Assembly: GCA_018648645.1 (NCBI GenBank)
Contig: JABGQS010000016.1
Span: 1-55,128, forward strand
Source: Clostridia bacterium
Lineage (GTDB): Bacteria > Bacillota > Clostridia > Christensenellales > SZUA-584
Length of the DNA stretch: 55,128 nucleotides
Direction: 5' to 3'
Positions 15,161 through 23,893 of this stretch are shown here, one piece after another (the first letter of the stretch is position 1; each line of letters begins with the position of its first letter). The notes under the pieces were generated by a model. That model was given only the letters and a program-made list of their open reading frames with translations, made no database searches and was not told the DNA's origin. The position numbers and the translations under genes are program-made.

Positions 15161-16135
15161 ATGAGCAAGTATACTGTTAGCAAGCCGCAGATGATGGTTG
15201 ATGCAGCGGGCGCGAGGTTTAAACCGAGGGTGATTATCGCGTGTTTGATATCTCTGGCGATATATGCTGCGTATAACATTGTGGCTACGATTATCGGGCT
15301 GGTTTATGTGGGTAGCGAGGTTTTAAAGGACCCGGGATTTTTACAGGGATCGTTTACAAAGATGCTGAGTTCATTGTATGACATTGTACTGTCACAGACG
15401 TTTATGCTGATTACGTTTTTCAGCATGGTTGTGCTTATCGGGTTTGTGATTATACAGGTGCGCGCGATTGACAGGAGAAAGCTGTATACGATCGGGATGA
15501 CGAAAAAGCGCGTTGTGCGCAGCTACTTGATTGGGATTGGCATTGGCGCGGCGCTGCTGCTTGTGATGCTTGTGCCGACGCTGATTACGGAGCGTGGCAG
15601 CATTTCGTACAATGGGTTTAGACCCATATTGATTGTTTTCTTGTTTGCGTTTATAATTCAGTCGGCAGCCGAGGAGATATTGTTCAGAGGATATTTAATG
15701 ACGGCGCTGGGCAATCGTGTGAGCACGTTTTGGGCTGTTATGATAAGCTCGGCGGTGTTTGCGCTGCTGCATTTGATAAACGGCGGTGCAACGGTGAGCT
15801 CGATTGTGCAAGTATTTTTGCTGGGCGCACTCTTTGCATTTTATGTGGTGAGGAGCGGCAACATTTGGGGCGCTTGCGGTATGCATTTTGCGTGGAACTT
15901 TGTGCAGGGGCTGTTTACCGAAATAAGAATTGCCGGTGTGTCGATGGACTATTCGATCATAAAGTTTAAAAATGTGGATTTTTATCCCGAGGTTGGCAAT
16001 TGGATTGGGAACCCGACTGACTTGATTCCCATTGCGTTGTTTTTAGTGGCAATTGCTTTGATGCTGTTTGTCGGTAAGAATCGGATTGTGGTTAAGAGGC
16101 CGCGGCAAAGCAGCGATGATACTGTTTTATCGTAA
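15161..16135 (+). CDS. CPBP-family intramembrane metalloprotease
   Basis: Polytopic protein of 324 residues belonging to the CPBP (CAAX protease and bacteriocin-processing, ABI) family. Motif 1 is EEILFRG with E171-E172 and R176, motif 2 FALLHLING, and motif 3 HFAWNFVQG; these supply the Glu/His metal-site residues within C-terminal membrane helices. I counted about eight hydrophobic segments. The ATG at 15161 follows CAAGGAGACGTG; an upstream in-frame ATG at 15128 overlaps that site and is less likely. CPBP proteases act on membrane or prenylated substrates or in bacteriocin immunity; the substrate here is unknown. Confidence 0.85.
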   Translation: MSKYTVSKPQMMVDAAGARFKPRVIIACLISLAIYAAYNIVATIIGLVYVGSEVLKDPGFLQGSFTKMLSSLYDIVLSQTFMLITFFSMVVLIGFVIIQVRAIDRRKLYTIGMTKKRVVRSYLIGIGIGAALLLVMLVPTLITERGSISYNGFRPILIVFLFAFIIQSAAEEILFRGYLMTALGNRVSTFWAVMISSAVFALLHLINGGATVSSIVQVFLLGALFAFYVVRSGNIWGACGMHFAWNFVQGLFTEIRIAGVSMDYSIIKFKNVDFYPEVGNWIGNPTDLIPIALFLVAIALMLFVGKNRIVVKRPRQSSDDTVLS

Positions 16136-16173
16136 GATAGTTGTAAACATTTTATGGCTATGAGGCGCGTTCT

Positions 16174-16202
16174 TTGACATGAGTTTTTAATGCGTGTATA
16201 AT
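16174..16202 (+). promoter_or_regulatory. consensus sigma-A promoter
   Basis: TTGACA at 16174-16179, a 17-base spacer, and TATAAT at 16197-16202, 42 bases upstream of the SH3/peptidoglycan-binding protein gene. Both hexamers match the consensus exactly. Confidence 0.85.
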
Positions 16203-16243
16203 AACAATGTAAAAAATCCTGTGGTGGAGACTGGTGTAATCTA

Positions 16244-17404
16244 ATGAAAAAGACTGTTATGTTAATACTTTTGGCTGTGGTTTTTGCAGCATCCTTTGTT
16301 CCGACAACGACAGCTAACGCAATGCCGTATTTTGAGGACGCAACCGTGATTGGCGAGGAAGTGAATATGCGGATGCGACCTTCTACCGACTCTCCTGTGA
16401 TTACGCAGCTTAATGAAGGCGCGCGAATTGGCGTGTTTTGCGAAGAGGAGCCGGGATGGTATCGAATTATATACGGAAACTATAGGGGATATATCTCCGC
16501 TGACTACGTGTTTTTACCCTCGAAAGATTATATGATTGCGCACGTGCAAGAGGGCGGACTTAATATGAGAGAAAACCCCGGTGTGTACAGCACTGTGATT
16601 ATGAAGCTGGACGAAGGCACCGGCGTTACCATTATAAACTTTTTTGGCGAATGGTACGAGATTGAGGTGCAGGTTGGTATCGGCGAGGATTCCGTTATAA
16701 AAACAGGATATGTTCACAGCGACTATTTGAAGATAAGCACGGCTGATAGAGTGACAAATATACTGAAGCAAGGTATGCAGGGAGCTGCGGTAAGAGATTT
16801 GCAGACCGAGCTTAGAAAACGAAAGTTTATGATAGCCAGAGCAACCGGGTATTACGGCGACGTGACCGTGGGCGCTGTGAAAGCGTTCCAAAAAGAGGCG
16901 GGGCTGGCGCAAGACGGTATTGTTGGCGAGCAGACGTATGAGCTGATATTCGGCGAGAACGATATCAGTACAACGGTTGCGAAGATGTTTGGAATTACCG
17001 GAGAAGTTAAGAAGTCGACGTGGGACGAGATTGCTAAAGTGTTTACCAAGGGCAAGATTGCTACGGTGACGGATGTTAAGACGGGCAAGAGCTTTAGAGT
17101 AAGACGGTTTGGCGGATGGTGGCACGCGGATGTTGAGCCATTGACGGCAGCTGATACGGCGATTATGAAGTCGATATATAACGGAACGTGGTCTTGGGAC
17201 AGGCGCGCGATATGGGTAACTGTGGGCGGCCAAACATTTGCAGCAAGCCAGAACGGTATGCCGCATTTGGCAAGCCCGACGCCGGATAACAATTTCCCCG
17301 GTCACTTCTGTATTCATTTTAACGACAGCAAGGTGCATGAGACGGGGCGAGAAGGTCCGCGTCACCAATACATGGTTGATTATGCGTACAACAGGGCGCA
17401 TTAA
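16244..17404 (+). CDS. secreted SH3b / peptidoglycan-binding protein with uncharacterised C-terminal domain
   Basis: Secreted cell-wall protein of 386 residues. Signal peptide at about 1-26 (ends TANA). Two bacterial SH3 domains follow at about 30-88 (VNMRMRPSTDSPVI) and 98-165 (LNMRENPGVYSTVI), then a PG_binding_1 domain at about 180-230 (GMQGAAVRDLQTELRKRKF, then YYGDVTVGAVKAFQKEAGL). The C-terminal 120 residues form a distinct domain with GHFCIHFNDSKVHET and RHQYMVDYA, rich in His and acidic residues; similar tails occur in other Firmicute wall proteins, and the pattern suggests a metal-dependent activity, though none is established. It has its own promoter and terminator, so it is monocistronic. 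Confidence 0.85.
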   Translation: MKKTVMLILLAVVFAASFVPTTTANAMPYFEDATVIGEEVNMRMRPSTDSPVITQLNEGARIGVFCEEEPGWYRIIYGNYRGYISADYVFLPSKDYMIAHVQEGGLNMRENPGVYSTVIMKLDEGTGVTIINFFGEWYEIEVQVGIGEDSVIKTGYVHSDYLKISTADRVTNILKQGMQGAAVRDLQTELRKRKFMIARATGYYGDVTVGAVKAFQKEAGLAQDGIVGEQTYELIFGENDISTTVAKMFGITGEVKKSTWDEIAKVFTKGKIATVTDVKTGKSFRVRRFGGWWHADVEPLTAADTAIMKSIYNGTWSWDRRAIWVTVGGQTFAASQNGMPHLASPTPDNNFPGHFCIHFNDSKVHETGREGPRHQYMVDYAYNRAH

Positions 17405-17416
17405 ACGAGATAAAGT

Positions 17417-17458
17417 GCCTTTCTTTGCGCAGGGTAATTGTGCAAAGGAAGGCTTTTT
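17417..17458 (+). terminator. rho-independent terminator
   Basis: GCCTTTCTTTGC pairs with GCAAAGGAAGGC across a 13-base loop, followed by TTTTT. It closes the SH3/peptidoglycan-binding gene. Confidence 0.85.
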
Positions 17459-17517
17459 ATATGCCAGGAAGTTGCACTGAGCATGAAAATTATACAAACG
17501 TTTAGCGGGGGTATTGA

Positions 17518-18672
17518 ATGAAGAGATCGAGTGCCATTTTGATGGCAGTTGTTGTGGGTATTATGGTTTGCGTTGTGACGGTGTTGGTGACGATTGTTAT
17601 CTTCAACAACCAGCTGAAGGGTGACGAGGATTCGCTTGCTCTGCTGCAGTTTAGTGAGCTTGAAGATTTGATTGACGATTATTATCTTTATGATTACGAT
17701 ATAAAGGATGCACAGGACGCTGCACTAAAAGCGATGGTAGCGTCGCTCGACGACCCATATACTACGTATTATACCAAGGAAGAGTTCGATGCGTTTAATC
17801 AAAGCTCGGAGGGTGAGTATGAGGGTCTTGGGATGCTGATCAGCGAAGACAAGGATACCGGAGATACTGTGATTATAAAGTTTTTCGACGGGTCTTCTGC
17901 GCAGGAAGCAGGCGTTATGGTGGGTGATGTTATCATCAACTTGGCAGGTGTGGATGTGCGGGGAATGTCGCTTGAAGAAGTTAGCTCGCTAAGCCTTGGT
18001 GAAAGCGGAACGCTGGTGAAGCTTGGCGTGCTGCGCGATGGGCAGGAGTATTACTATGAGCTGGAGAGGCGCGCGATAATAGTAGATATGCTGACGTATG
18101 AGGTGCTTGATGATAATGTCGGGTATATAAGAATATTCCAGTTTGGCGGAAATGCTTCAGTGTTGTTTGCCAAAGCTATGGGCGAGTTTGCTGACCTTGG
18201 CGTGCAGGGCGTTGTGATTGATTTGCGCGATAACCCGGGAGGGTTTATGCATGTTGTGGTGGAAATGCTGGATATGTTGCTGCCTGAGGGTACACTCGTG
18301 TATACTGAGGATAAGTATGGCAACAGGGATACGGAGTATAGCGATGCCGCCAATATCGATATGGAGTTTACGGTGATTGTGAACGGTAACACGGCTTCAG
18401 CTGCCGAGATATTTGCAGGAGCTATGCAGGATTATGATTATTGCGAGGTTGTGGGCACGACCACGTATGGCAAAGGCGTAGTGCAGGCCGTTTTGCCCAT
18501 GCCGGAATCAGGCGGCGGTGTGAAGATTACGATGTCTGAGTATTTTACGCCGGACGGGCGCAGCATACACGGGAATGGTGTGCAGCCGGATATCGTTGTG
18601 GAAGTTGATGAGAGCGGCGAGGATGTTCAGCTTAGCAAAGCGATTGAAGTGCTGCAGATGAGCATCAATTAG
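17518..18672 (+). CDS. ctpA: S41-family C-terminal processing protease (CtpA-like)
   Basis: Carboxy-terminal processing protease of 384 residues that acts outside the membrane. An N-terminal membrane anchor (about 9-31) is followed by a helical S41 region, a PDZ domain at about 95-180 (GLGMLISEDKDTGDTVIIK), and the protease core with LRDNPGGFMHVVVE, nucleophile S294 in NGNTASAAEIFAGA and general base K319 in TTYGKGVVQ. Length and order fit the family. It begins 60 bases after the preceding terminator with GCGGGGGTATTGA upstream. Confidence 0.92.
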   Translation: MKRSSAILMAVVVGIMVCVVTVLVTIVIFNNQLKGDEDSLALLQFSELEDLIDDYYLYDYDIKDAQDAALKAMVASLDDPYTTYYTKEEFDAFNQSSEGEYEGLGMLISEDKDTGDTVIIKFFDGSSAQEAGVMVGDVIINLAGVDVRGMSLEEVSSLSLGESGTLVKLGVLRDGQEYYYELERRAIIVDMLTYEVLDDNVGYIRIFQFGGNASVLFAKAMGEFADLGVQGVVIDLRDNPGGFMHVVVEMLDMLLPEGTLVYTEDKYGNRDTEYSDAANIDMEFTVIVNGNTASAAEIFAGAMQDYDYCEVVGTTTYGKGVVQAVLPMPESGGGVKITMSEYFTPDGRSIHGNGVQPDIVVEVDESGEDVQLSKAIEVLQMSIN

Positions 18673-18683
18673 CAGTTAAACTG

Positions 18684-18692
18684 TGGTATAAT
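18684..18692 (+). promoter_or_regulatory. extended -10 promoter element of trxB
   Basis: TGGTATAAT, 50 bases upstream of trxB, with no good -35. The identical nonamer stands before the kinase gene (23125), the gene at 25085 (25050) and the PQQ-like gene (30662). Confidence 0.6.
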
Positions 18693-18742
18693 ATAAAAAG
18701 ATATTGGCTACATAAATAGGAATAGACAAAGAGGAGAATGAC

Positions 18743-19657
18743 ATGTACGATGTGATTATTGTTGGGGCAGGAACAGCAGGATTGACAGCGGCGCTGTATG
18801 CGGCGAGAGCGAGTATGAAAGCGCTTGTTTTGGAGAAGATATTCCCCGGTGGGCAGATTGCGCGGGCGCATATTGTGGAGAACTATCCCGGATTCCCCGA
18901 CGGAGTGAGCGGTATTGATCTCTCTATGAAGATGAAGGAGCATGCCGAGAAGCAGGGCGCGCTCATCAAGACGGAGGATGTAATCGGGTTTGAGCTGGAT
19001 GGCTTTGTCAAAAAAATCATAACCAAAGATCAGACGTATGAAACGTGCACGGTTGTGCTTGCTATGGGTGCGAATTACCGAGAGCTTGGGCTTAGCAGAG
19101 AAAAGCAAATGGTGGGCTCGGGCGTGTCGTATTGCGCGACTTGTGACGGTGCGTTCTTTAAGCAGCGCGACGTTGCGGTGATAGGCGGCGGTGACACTGC
19201 GCTTGAGGATGCTGTATATTTGTCTAAGTTTGCAAGCAAGGTTTATGTTGTGCACAGGCGCGACGAGTTCCGCGCGCAAAAGGCGTTGGTTGCAGGGGCG
19301 AAGAAGTGCGAGAATATTGAGTTTGTATATGACAGCGTTGTGGAGAGCATCGAAGGTGAGTATGCTGTGCAAGCCTTAAAAATCAAGAACAAGAAAACGA
19401 AGGAAATCAGCGAGCTTAAAGTTGGCGGAATGTTTGTGGCGGTTGGTATTATTCCTGAGTCGCAGGACGTTAGAGACAAGGTTGTCACCGACGACTTTGG
19501 GTATATTGTGACTGACCAAGGCATGGCGACTAGCGTGAAGGGTGTGTATGCTGCGGGCGATATCGCATTAAAACCGCTAAGACAGGTTGTTACGGCGGCG
19601 GCGGACGGTGCAACGGCGATTTACTCGATACAGAATTATTTGATGGAGAATATGTAG
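18743..19657 (+). CDS. trxB: thioredoxin-disulfide reductase
   Basis: FAD and NAD(P)H-dependent thioredoxin reductase of 304 residues. The FAD-binding motif GAGTAGLTAALYAARA is at about 8-23, the redox-active pair is C131-A-T-C134, the NADPH motif GGGDTALEDA is at about 150-160, and the FAD motif GVYAAGDIA is near the C-terminus. It reduces thioredoxin in the cytoplasm. GAGGAGAATGAC sets the ATG. No thioredoxin gene is adjacent. Confidence 0.95.
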   Translation: MYDVIIVGAGTAGLTAALYAARASMKALVLEKIFPGGQIARAHIVENYPGFPDGVSGIDLSMKMKEHAEKQGALIKTEDVIGFELDGFVKKIITKDQTYETCTVVLAMGANYRELGLSREKQMVGSGVSYCATCDGAFFKQRDVAVIGGGDTALEDAVYLSKFASKVYVVHRRDEFRAQKALVAGAKKCENIEFVYDSVVESIEGEYAVQALKIKNKKTKEISELKVGGMFVAVGIIPESQDVRDKVVTDDFGYIVTDQGMATSVKGVYAAGDIALKPLRQVVTAAADGATAIYSIQNYLMENM

Positions 19658-19692
19658 TACACGGACGCATAAGGTGGGTCGATAGATAGGAC

Positions 19693-19730
19693 TATACCAA
19701 TTTGCGTATTGGTATACGCTGAGCTATAAT
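19693..19730 (+). promoter_or_regulatory. inverted repeat overlapping a promoter upstream of glmM
   Basis: TATACCAAT (19693-19701) and ATTGGTATA (19708-19716) form a perfect 9-bp inverted repeat around TTGCGT, which could serve as a -35; TATAAT follows after exactly 17 bases at 19725-19730. A repressor site or RNA hairpin are both possible. Confidence 0.5.
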
Positions 19731-19737
19731 GGTGTAG

Positions 19738-19751
19738 CTCGTGGAAACGAG
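19738..19751 (+). promoter_or_regulatory. small GNRA-loop hairpin covering part of the glmM ribosome binding site
   Basis: CTCGT-GGAA-ACGAG is a 5-bp stem with a GNRA-type tetraloop. The right arm runs into the Shine-Dalgarno sequence GAGGAG five bases before the glmM ATG, so folding could limit initiation. Confidence 0.4.
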
Positions 19752-19756
19752 GAGTT

Positions 19757-21103
19757 ATGGGAAGGTTATTTGGAACGGACGGAGTGCGTGGTATTGCCAA
19801 CGGTATGCTGACTTGCGACTTGGCGTTTAAGCTGGGGCAGGCAGGCGCGTTTGTGCTGACGAGCCAAGTACACAAAGCGCGGATACTGATTGGTAGGGAC
19901 ACGCGGATATCCGGCAACATGCTGGAAGCGGCGATGGTAGCCGGGATATGTTCTGTTGGTGCGGAGGCTGTGGTTGCGGGTGTGATTCCGACATCGGGCG
20001 TTGCGTTTTTGACACGCGATTATGAAGCGGACGCGGGCGTTGTTATAAGCGCGTCGCACAACTCGGTTGAGTATAACGGTATAAAGTTTTTTAACAGCGA
20101 AGGCAAGAAGCTGCCAGACGAGGTTGAGGACAGGATTGAGCGCATTATACTTGATGGCAGCGAGGAGATTAAGCTGCAAACAGGTATTAACATAGGGCGA
20201 AAAGTGAGCGCGGCAAAAGGGCTGGCTGAGTATAAGGAGTTTTTGATATCGGCGGCGGACACGAATTTGCGCGGGCTGAAAATTGTGCTGGACTGTGCGC
20301 ACGGGGCTGCATCGTTTGTGGGACCGAGGAGTTTTACTGAGCTTGGGGCGGAAGTGATTCCGTACTATAACACGCCGGACGGAACGAACATCAACGATTA
20401 TTGCGGAAGCACGTATCCGCAGAAGCTGACACAGCTGGTGGCGGAGCTTGGCGCGGACATGGGGTTTGCGTTTGATGGCGATGCGGACAGGCTGATTGCG
20501 GTGGATGAGCACGGCGTAATCGTGGACGGCGACGAGATTATGGCGATATGCGCGGTCGATCTGAAGAAACGCGGACTGCTGAAGCGAAACACTCTGGTTT
20601 GCACTGTGATGAGTAATCTTGGGCTCGACATCGCAATGAAGAAAAATGGCATCAAGACGGTTAAAACAAATGTCGGCGATAGGTATGTTCTTGAAGAGAT
20701 GATACGCGGCGGGTATAGCCTTGGCGGAGAGCAGTCGGGGCATATTATATTCCTTGATGACAACACGACGGGCGACGGGATATTGACGGGGCTGATGCTG
20801 GCTTCGATAGTTATGAGACGCGGAAAGTCGCTGAGTAAGCTGGCCGATGTGGTGAAGATATTGCCGCAGGTGTTGATAAACGCGAAGGTTAAGGACGAGC
20901 ATAAAGACCACATCATGGAAGATGAAGAAGTAAAGAAGCGTATCAAGAAGTTGGATAAGCATTTTCACGGAAACGGGCGTGTGCTGATTAGGCCTTCGGG
21001 CACAGAGCCGCTTGTGCGTGTGATGATTGAAGGCAAGGATAAAAAAGAAATAGAGCGTCAAGCGGTCGAAATGGTAAAACTGATTGAGAGTCGTTTGGCG
21101 TAA
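19757..21103 (+). CDS. glmM: phosphoglucosamine mutase
   Basis: Enzyme of 448 residues converting glucosamine-6-P to glucosamine-1-P for peptidoglycan precursor synthesis. It starts with the family hallmark MGRLFGTDGVRG; the phosphoserine loop reads ISASHNS with S100, the metal loop is DGDADR, the substrate loop GEQSGH, and the phosphate-binding loop RPSGTEPLVRV. The usual Pro after SASHN is Ser here, a tolerated variant. It is followed by glmS after 25 bases, placing two consecutive pathway enzymes in one operon. Confidence 0.96.
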   Translation: MGRLFGTDGVRGIANGMLTCDLAFKLGQAGAFVLTSQVHKARILIGRDTRISGNMLEAAMVAGICSVGAEAVVAGVIPTSGVAFLTRDYEADAGVVISASHNSVEYNGIKFFNSEGKKLPDEVEDRIERIILDGSEEIKLQTGINIGRKVSAAKGLAEYKEFLISAADTNLRGLKIVLDCAHGAASFVGPRSFTELGAEVIPYYNTPDGTNINDYCGSTYPQKLTQLVAELGADMGFAFDGDADRLIAVDEHGVIVDGDEIMAICAVDLKKRGLLKRNTLVCTVMSNLGLDIAMKKNGIKTVKTNVGDRYVLEEMIRGGYSLGGEQSGHIIFLDDNTTGDGILTGLMLASIVMRRGKSLSKLADVVKILPQVLINAKVKDEHKDHIMEDEEVKKRIKKLDKHFHGNGRVLIRPSGTEPLVRVMIEGKDKKEIERQAVEMVKLIESRLA

Positions 21104-21128
21104 ATAAACGCCGGAGGACTAATATAAT

Positions 21129-22946
21129 ATGTGTGGAATCGTTGGGTATGTCGGGAGCAGAGACACAGCGCAAGTGTTGATGAGCGGTCTCAGTAAGCTG
21201 GAGTACAGAGGGTATGACAGTGCGGGAATTGCGGTGGTGAAGGACGGGAGTCTTGATATCCGCAAAGCGCAGGGGCGGCTAAGCAACCTAGAAAAGATGC
21301 TTGGCGATTATGAAGCGAAAGGTGCGACGGGTATCGGGCATACGCGGTGGGCAACGCACGGTGAACCGTCGCAGCGAAACTCGCACCCGCACAGCAATTG
21401 CGCGGAGACTATCGCGGTTGTGCACAATGGAATAATTGAAAATTATATGAAATTGAAGCAGTGGTTGATTAGCGAAGGCGCGGCATTTTCGTCCGAGACG
21501 GACACGGAAGTGGTTGCGCATCTGATCAATCATTTTTATGATGGAGATCTTTTGGAAGCGGTGAGAAGCGCGATTGGCAGGATTGAAGGCTCGTATGCGC
21601 TGGGCGTGGTGAGCGAAAACCACCCCGGAACGATTATCGCGGCGAGGAAGGACAGCCCTCTGGTTGTGGGAATCGGGCAAGGCGAGAATATTATTGCTTC
21701 GGACATACCTGCACTGCTGGCTTATACACGAGATGTTATTTTCCTTGGGGACAAGGAGATTGCGATGTTGACCCGTGACAGCGTCAAGATTCATGATGAA
21801 TATGGGCGGCAGGTTGACAGGGACACTTATCATGTGGAGTGGGACGCTGAGCAAGCCGAAAAGGGCGGGTATGAGCACTTTATGATAAAGGAGATTCATG
21901 AAGAGCCGAAGGTGATGACGGACACGCTGAAAATAAAGGACGGCATGATTGACCTGTCGCAGATTGGGATTGATGAGAAGGCGATTGCGGACATAGATAA
22001 AGTGGGCATCATCGCGTGCGGAACTGCGTATCACGCGGGGATGGTCGGCAAGTATATTATAGAGGATTTGGCGCGCATACCTGTGGAGGTGGAGATTGCT
22101 TCCGAGTTTAGGTATAGAAAGCCGATTATTAAAGAAGGGCAGCTGGTGATTATTATCAGCCAGTCGGGCGAGACGGCGGACACGCTTGCGGCGATGCGCG
22201 AGGCAAAGAAGTGCGGCGCGAAGATTGCGGCGGTGGTGAATGTTGTCGGGAGCACGATTGCGCGGGAAGCGGATGCGGTATTGTATACGCACGCGGGACC
22301 CGAGATAGCGGTGGCATCGACCAAAGCGTATAATACGCAGTTGATTGCGATATATATGATTGCTTTGGAGCTGGCGCGGCTGAAAAAAAGCATAGACATG
22401 AACGAGTATACGCGGTTGGTGGATGGGCTGAGTGAAGTGCCGAAGCTGACGGAGAAGGTATTAGATACCAAAGGGCAGCTGCAAAGATTTGCTGCGAAGA
22501 ATTTCCATAAGGGCAGTGTGTTCTTTATCGGCAGGGGGCTTGATTATGTGTTGTCGATGGAAGCGTCGCTGAAGCTGAAGGAGATTTCGTATATTCACAG
22601 CGAGGCGTATGCGGCGGGCGAGCTTAAACATGGCACGATTGCGCTGATTGAGGACGGAACGCTGGTGGTGGCGATTGTGACGCAGGGCAAGCTGATAGAG
22701 AAGACTATCAGCAACATTAAGGAAGTGAAAGCGCGGGGCGCGAAGGTGTTGGCTGTGTGCTTTGAAGGAACGCAGTTGGCGGAGGATGTGGCGGATGAAG
22801 TGGTGTATCTGCCAAAGGCCGACGACGTGTTTGCGCCGATATTGACGGTAACGCCGATGCAGCTGTTTGCGTATTATATGTCGGTGGAAAAGGGCTGCGA
22901 CGTGGACAAGCCGAGGAATTTGGCGAAGAGCGTGACGGTGGAGTAG
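21129..22946 (+). CDS. glmS: glutamine-fructose-6-phosphate aminotransferase (isomerizing)
   Basis: Enzyme of 605 residues producing glucosamine-6-P from fructose-6-P and glutamine. The N-terminal glutaminase begins MCGIVGYVG with catalytic Cys after Met removal; two SIS domains follow at about 285-420 and 455-595 (SQSGETADT, then IGRGLDYVLSMEASLKLKE). The C-terminus is KPRNLAKSVTVE, standard for the family. Only 25 bases separate it from glmM, so no glmS ribozyme is present in front of it; control probably acts on glmM upstream. Confidence 0.97.
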   Translation: MCGIVGYVGSRDTAQVLMSGLSKLEYRGYDSAGIAVVKDGSLDIRKAQGRLSNLEKMLGDYEAKGATGIGHTRWATHGEPSQRNSHPHSNCAETIAVVHNGIIENYMKLKQWLISEGAAFSSETDTEVVAHLINHFYDGDLLEAVRSAIGRIEGSYALGVVSENHPGTIIAARKDSPLVVGIGQGENIIASDIPALLAYTRDVIFLGDKEIAMLTRDSVKIHDEYGRQVDRDTYHVEWDAEQAEKGGYEHFMIKEIHEEPKVMTDTLKIKDGMIDLSQIGIDEKAIADIDKVGIIACGTAYHAGMVGKYIIEDLARIPVEVEIASEFRYRKPIIKEGQLVIIISQSGETADTLAAMREAKKCGAKIAAVVNVVGSTIAREADAVLYTHAGPEIAVASTKAYNTQLIAIYMIALELARLKKSIDMNEYTRLVDGLSEVPKLTEKVLDTKGQLQRFAAKNFHKGSVFFIGRGLDYVLSMEASLKLKEISYIHSEAYAAGELKHGTIALIEDGTLVVAIVTQGKLIEKTISNIKEVKARGAKVLAVCFEGTQLAEDVADEVVYLPKADDVFAPILTVTPMQLFAYYMSVEKGCDVDKPRNLAKSVTVE

Positions 22947-22974
22947 GCTGGGGTGGGAGAGAAAGGTAAAAGGA

Positions 22975-23075
22975 GAACGTCCTTCGGACAGGTGGAGAAG
23001 GGATTCTTCTTTTCTTTAAGAAAAGAAGCAAAAGAATTAAGCTATGCCGCGCTGCGGCATAGCGGGGAGAGGATA
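22975..23075. repeat. dispersed hairpin repeat after glmS
   Basis: Contains CGTCCTTCGGACAGG, then TTCTTTTCTTTAAGAAAAGAA, then GCTATGCCGCGCTGCGGCATAGC, each an inverted repeat. The CGTCCTTCGGAC hairpin recurs at 48198-48285, 48425-48440 and 49048-49080. The first hairpin after glmS may also act as a terminator. Confidence 0.55.
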
Positions 23076-23124
23076 AGAAACCCATGATGAGCGATGCACG
23101 TGGGTTTTTTCTATGTGTGGAATA

Positions 23125-23133
23125 TGGTATAAT
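23125..23133 (+). promoter_or_regulatory. extended -10 promoter element of kinase gene
   Basis: TGGTATAAT, 71 bases upstream of the kinase start, identical to the element before trxB. Confidence 0.5.
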
Positions 23134-23203
23134 AAAACAACGGTATAAAAACTATAGTTATCAGCAAGGTAGCGACAAATAGCGAGAAAGCGAGATTAAG
23201 TAA

Positions 23204-23893
23204 ATGAAAAATAACGGCGAAATAATTCCTTTCTTAAAACAAAAGGATTACATTATGGTTAATAACGATTTAGGGGGCGGCTCTTTTGGAAAGACAGTAT
23301 TATTGCAAGACCCCTTTATTGATGAGTTGTTTGTCGCGAAGAAATATGAGCCAGAACAGGAGCAAATCAGAGAGAGATTTTATAAGAATTTTCTTGATGA
23401 AATTAAGATTCTGTATAAGCTCAACCATCCAAACGTTGTACGAATATATAATTACTATGCGTATGAGGATATCTTTACAGGTTATATATTGATGGAGTAC
23501 GTCGAGGGAAGAGACATTGGGGAATTTATCGAGGATTATGCGGGATCTCTCGATGATGTATCATTAGACAATATTTTCTTACAATTGATCGATGGATTTT
23601 GCTGTGTTGAAGAAAGCGGAATTCTTCATCGTGATATCCGGGAAGGAAATATTTTAATCGAAAAGACAGGGACAGTTAAAATTATAGATTTTGGGATAGG
23701 CAAGATTTCTGAGAAAAAGGCAGATGAGAGCGATAGCTTGGTAGCAGATATCAATCGAGCCGGGTCTGATACATTGCCGCAGGAGTATTATGACGGCACA
23801 TATACGTCCAAGACTGATATGTTTTATCTTGCAGAGTTGCTTAATCGTTTACTCAAGGAAGTTCATGTGGATTTTCTGGATTTCTCCTATTAG
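23204..23893 (+). CDS. Ser/Thr protein kinase, interrupted by TAG at codon 230
   Basis: Eukaryotic-like protein kinase catalytic domain, no transmembrane helix. Visible are the Gly-rich loop LGGGSFGKT, the ATP-binding Lys in FVAKKY, the HRD motif H142-R143-D144 in LHRDIREGNIL and D162-F163-G164 in IIDFGIG. The frame stops at TAG 23891-23893 inside the kinase domain, and the same frame then continues with the missing C-lobe (see next entry). The gene is visibly AT-rich against glmS and its neighbours, which suggests transfer. Start ATG 23204 has GAGATTAAG upstream, a weak ribosome binding site. As written the product would lack subdomain XI and may be unstable. Confidence 0.8.
   Translation: MKNNGEIIPFLKQKDYIMVNNDLGGGSFGKTVLLQDPFIDELFVAKKYEPEQEQIRERFYKNFLDEIKILYKLNHPNVVRIYNYYAYEDIFTGYILMEYVEGRDIGEFIEDYAGSLDDVSLDNIFLQLIDGFCCVEESGILHRDIREGNILIEKTGTVKIIDFGIGKISEKKADESDSLVADINRAGSDTLPQEYYDGTYTSKTDMFYLAELLNRLLKEVHVDFLDFSY

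Noticed and set aside
19766-21061. A 431-codon minus-strand frame opposite glmM.
   Set aside because: It is a shadow of a highly conserved glmM; its translation is His/Arg/Gln-rich and matches nothing.
21104-21128. Possible glmS ribozyme before glmS.
   Set aside because: The gap is 25 bases, far too short for the ribozyme core.
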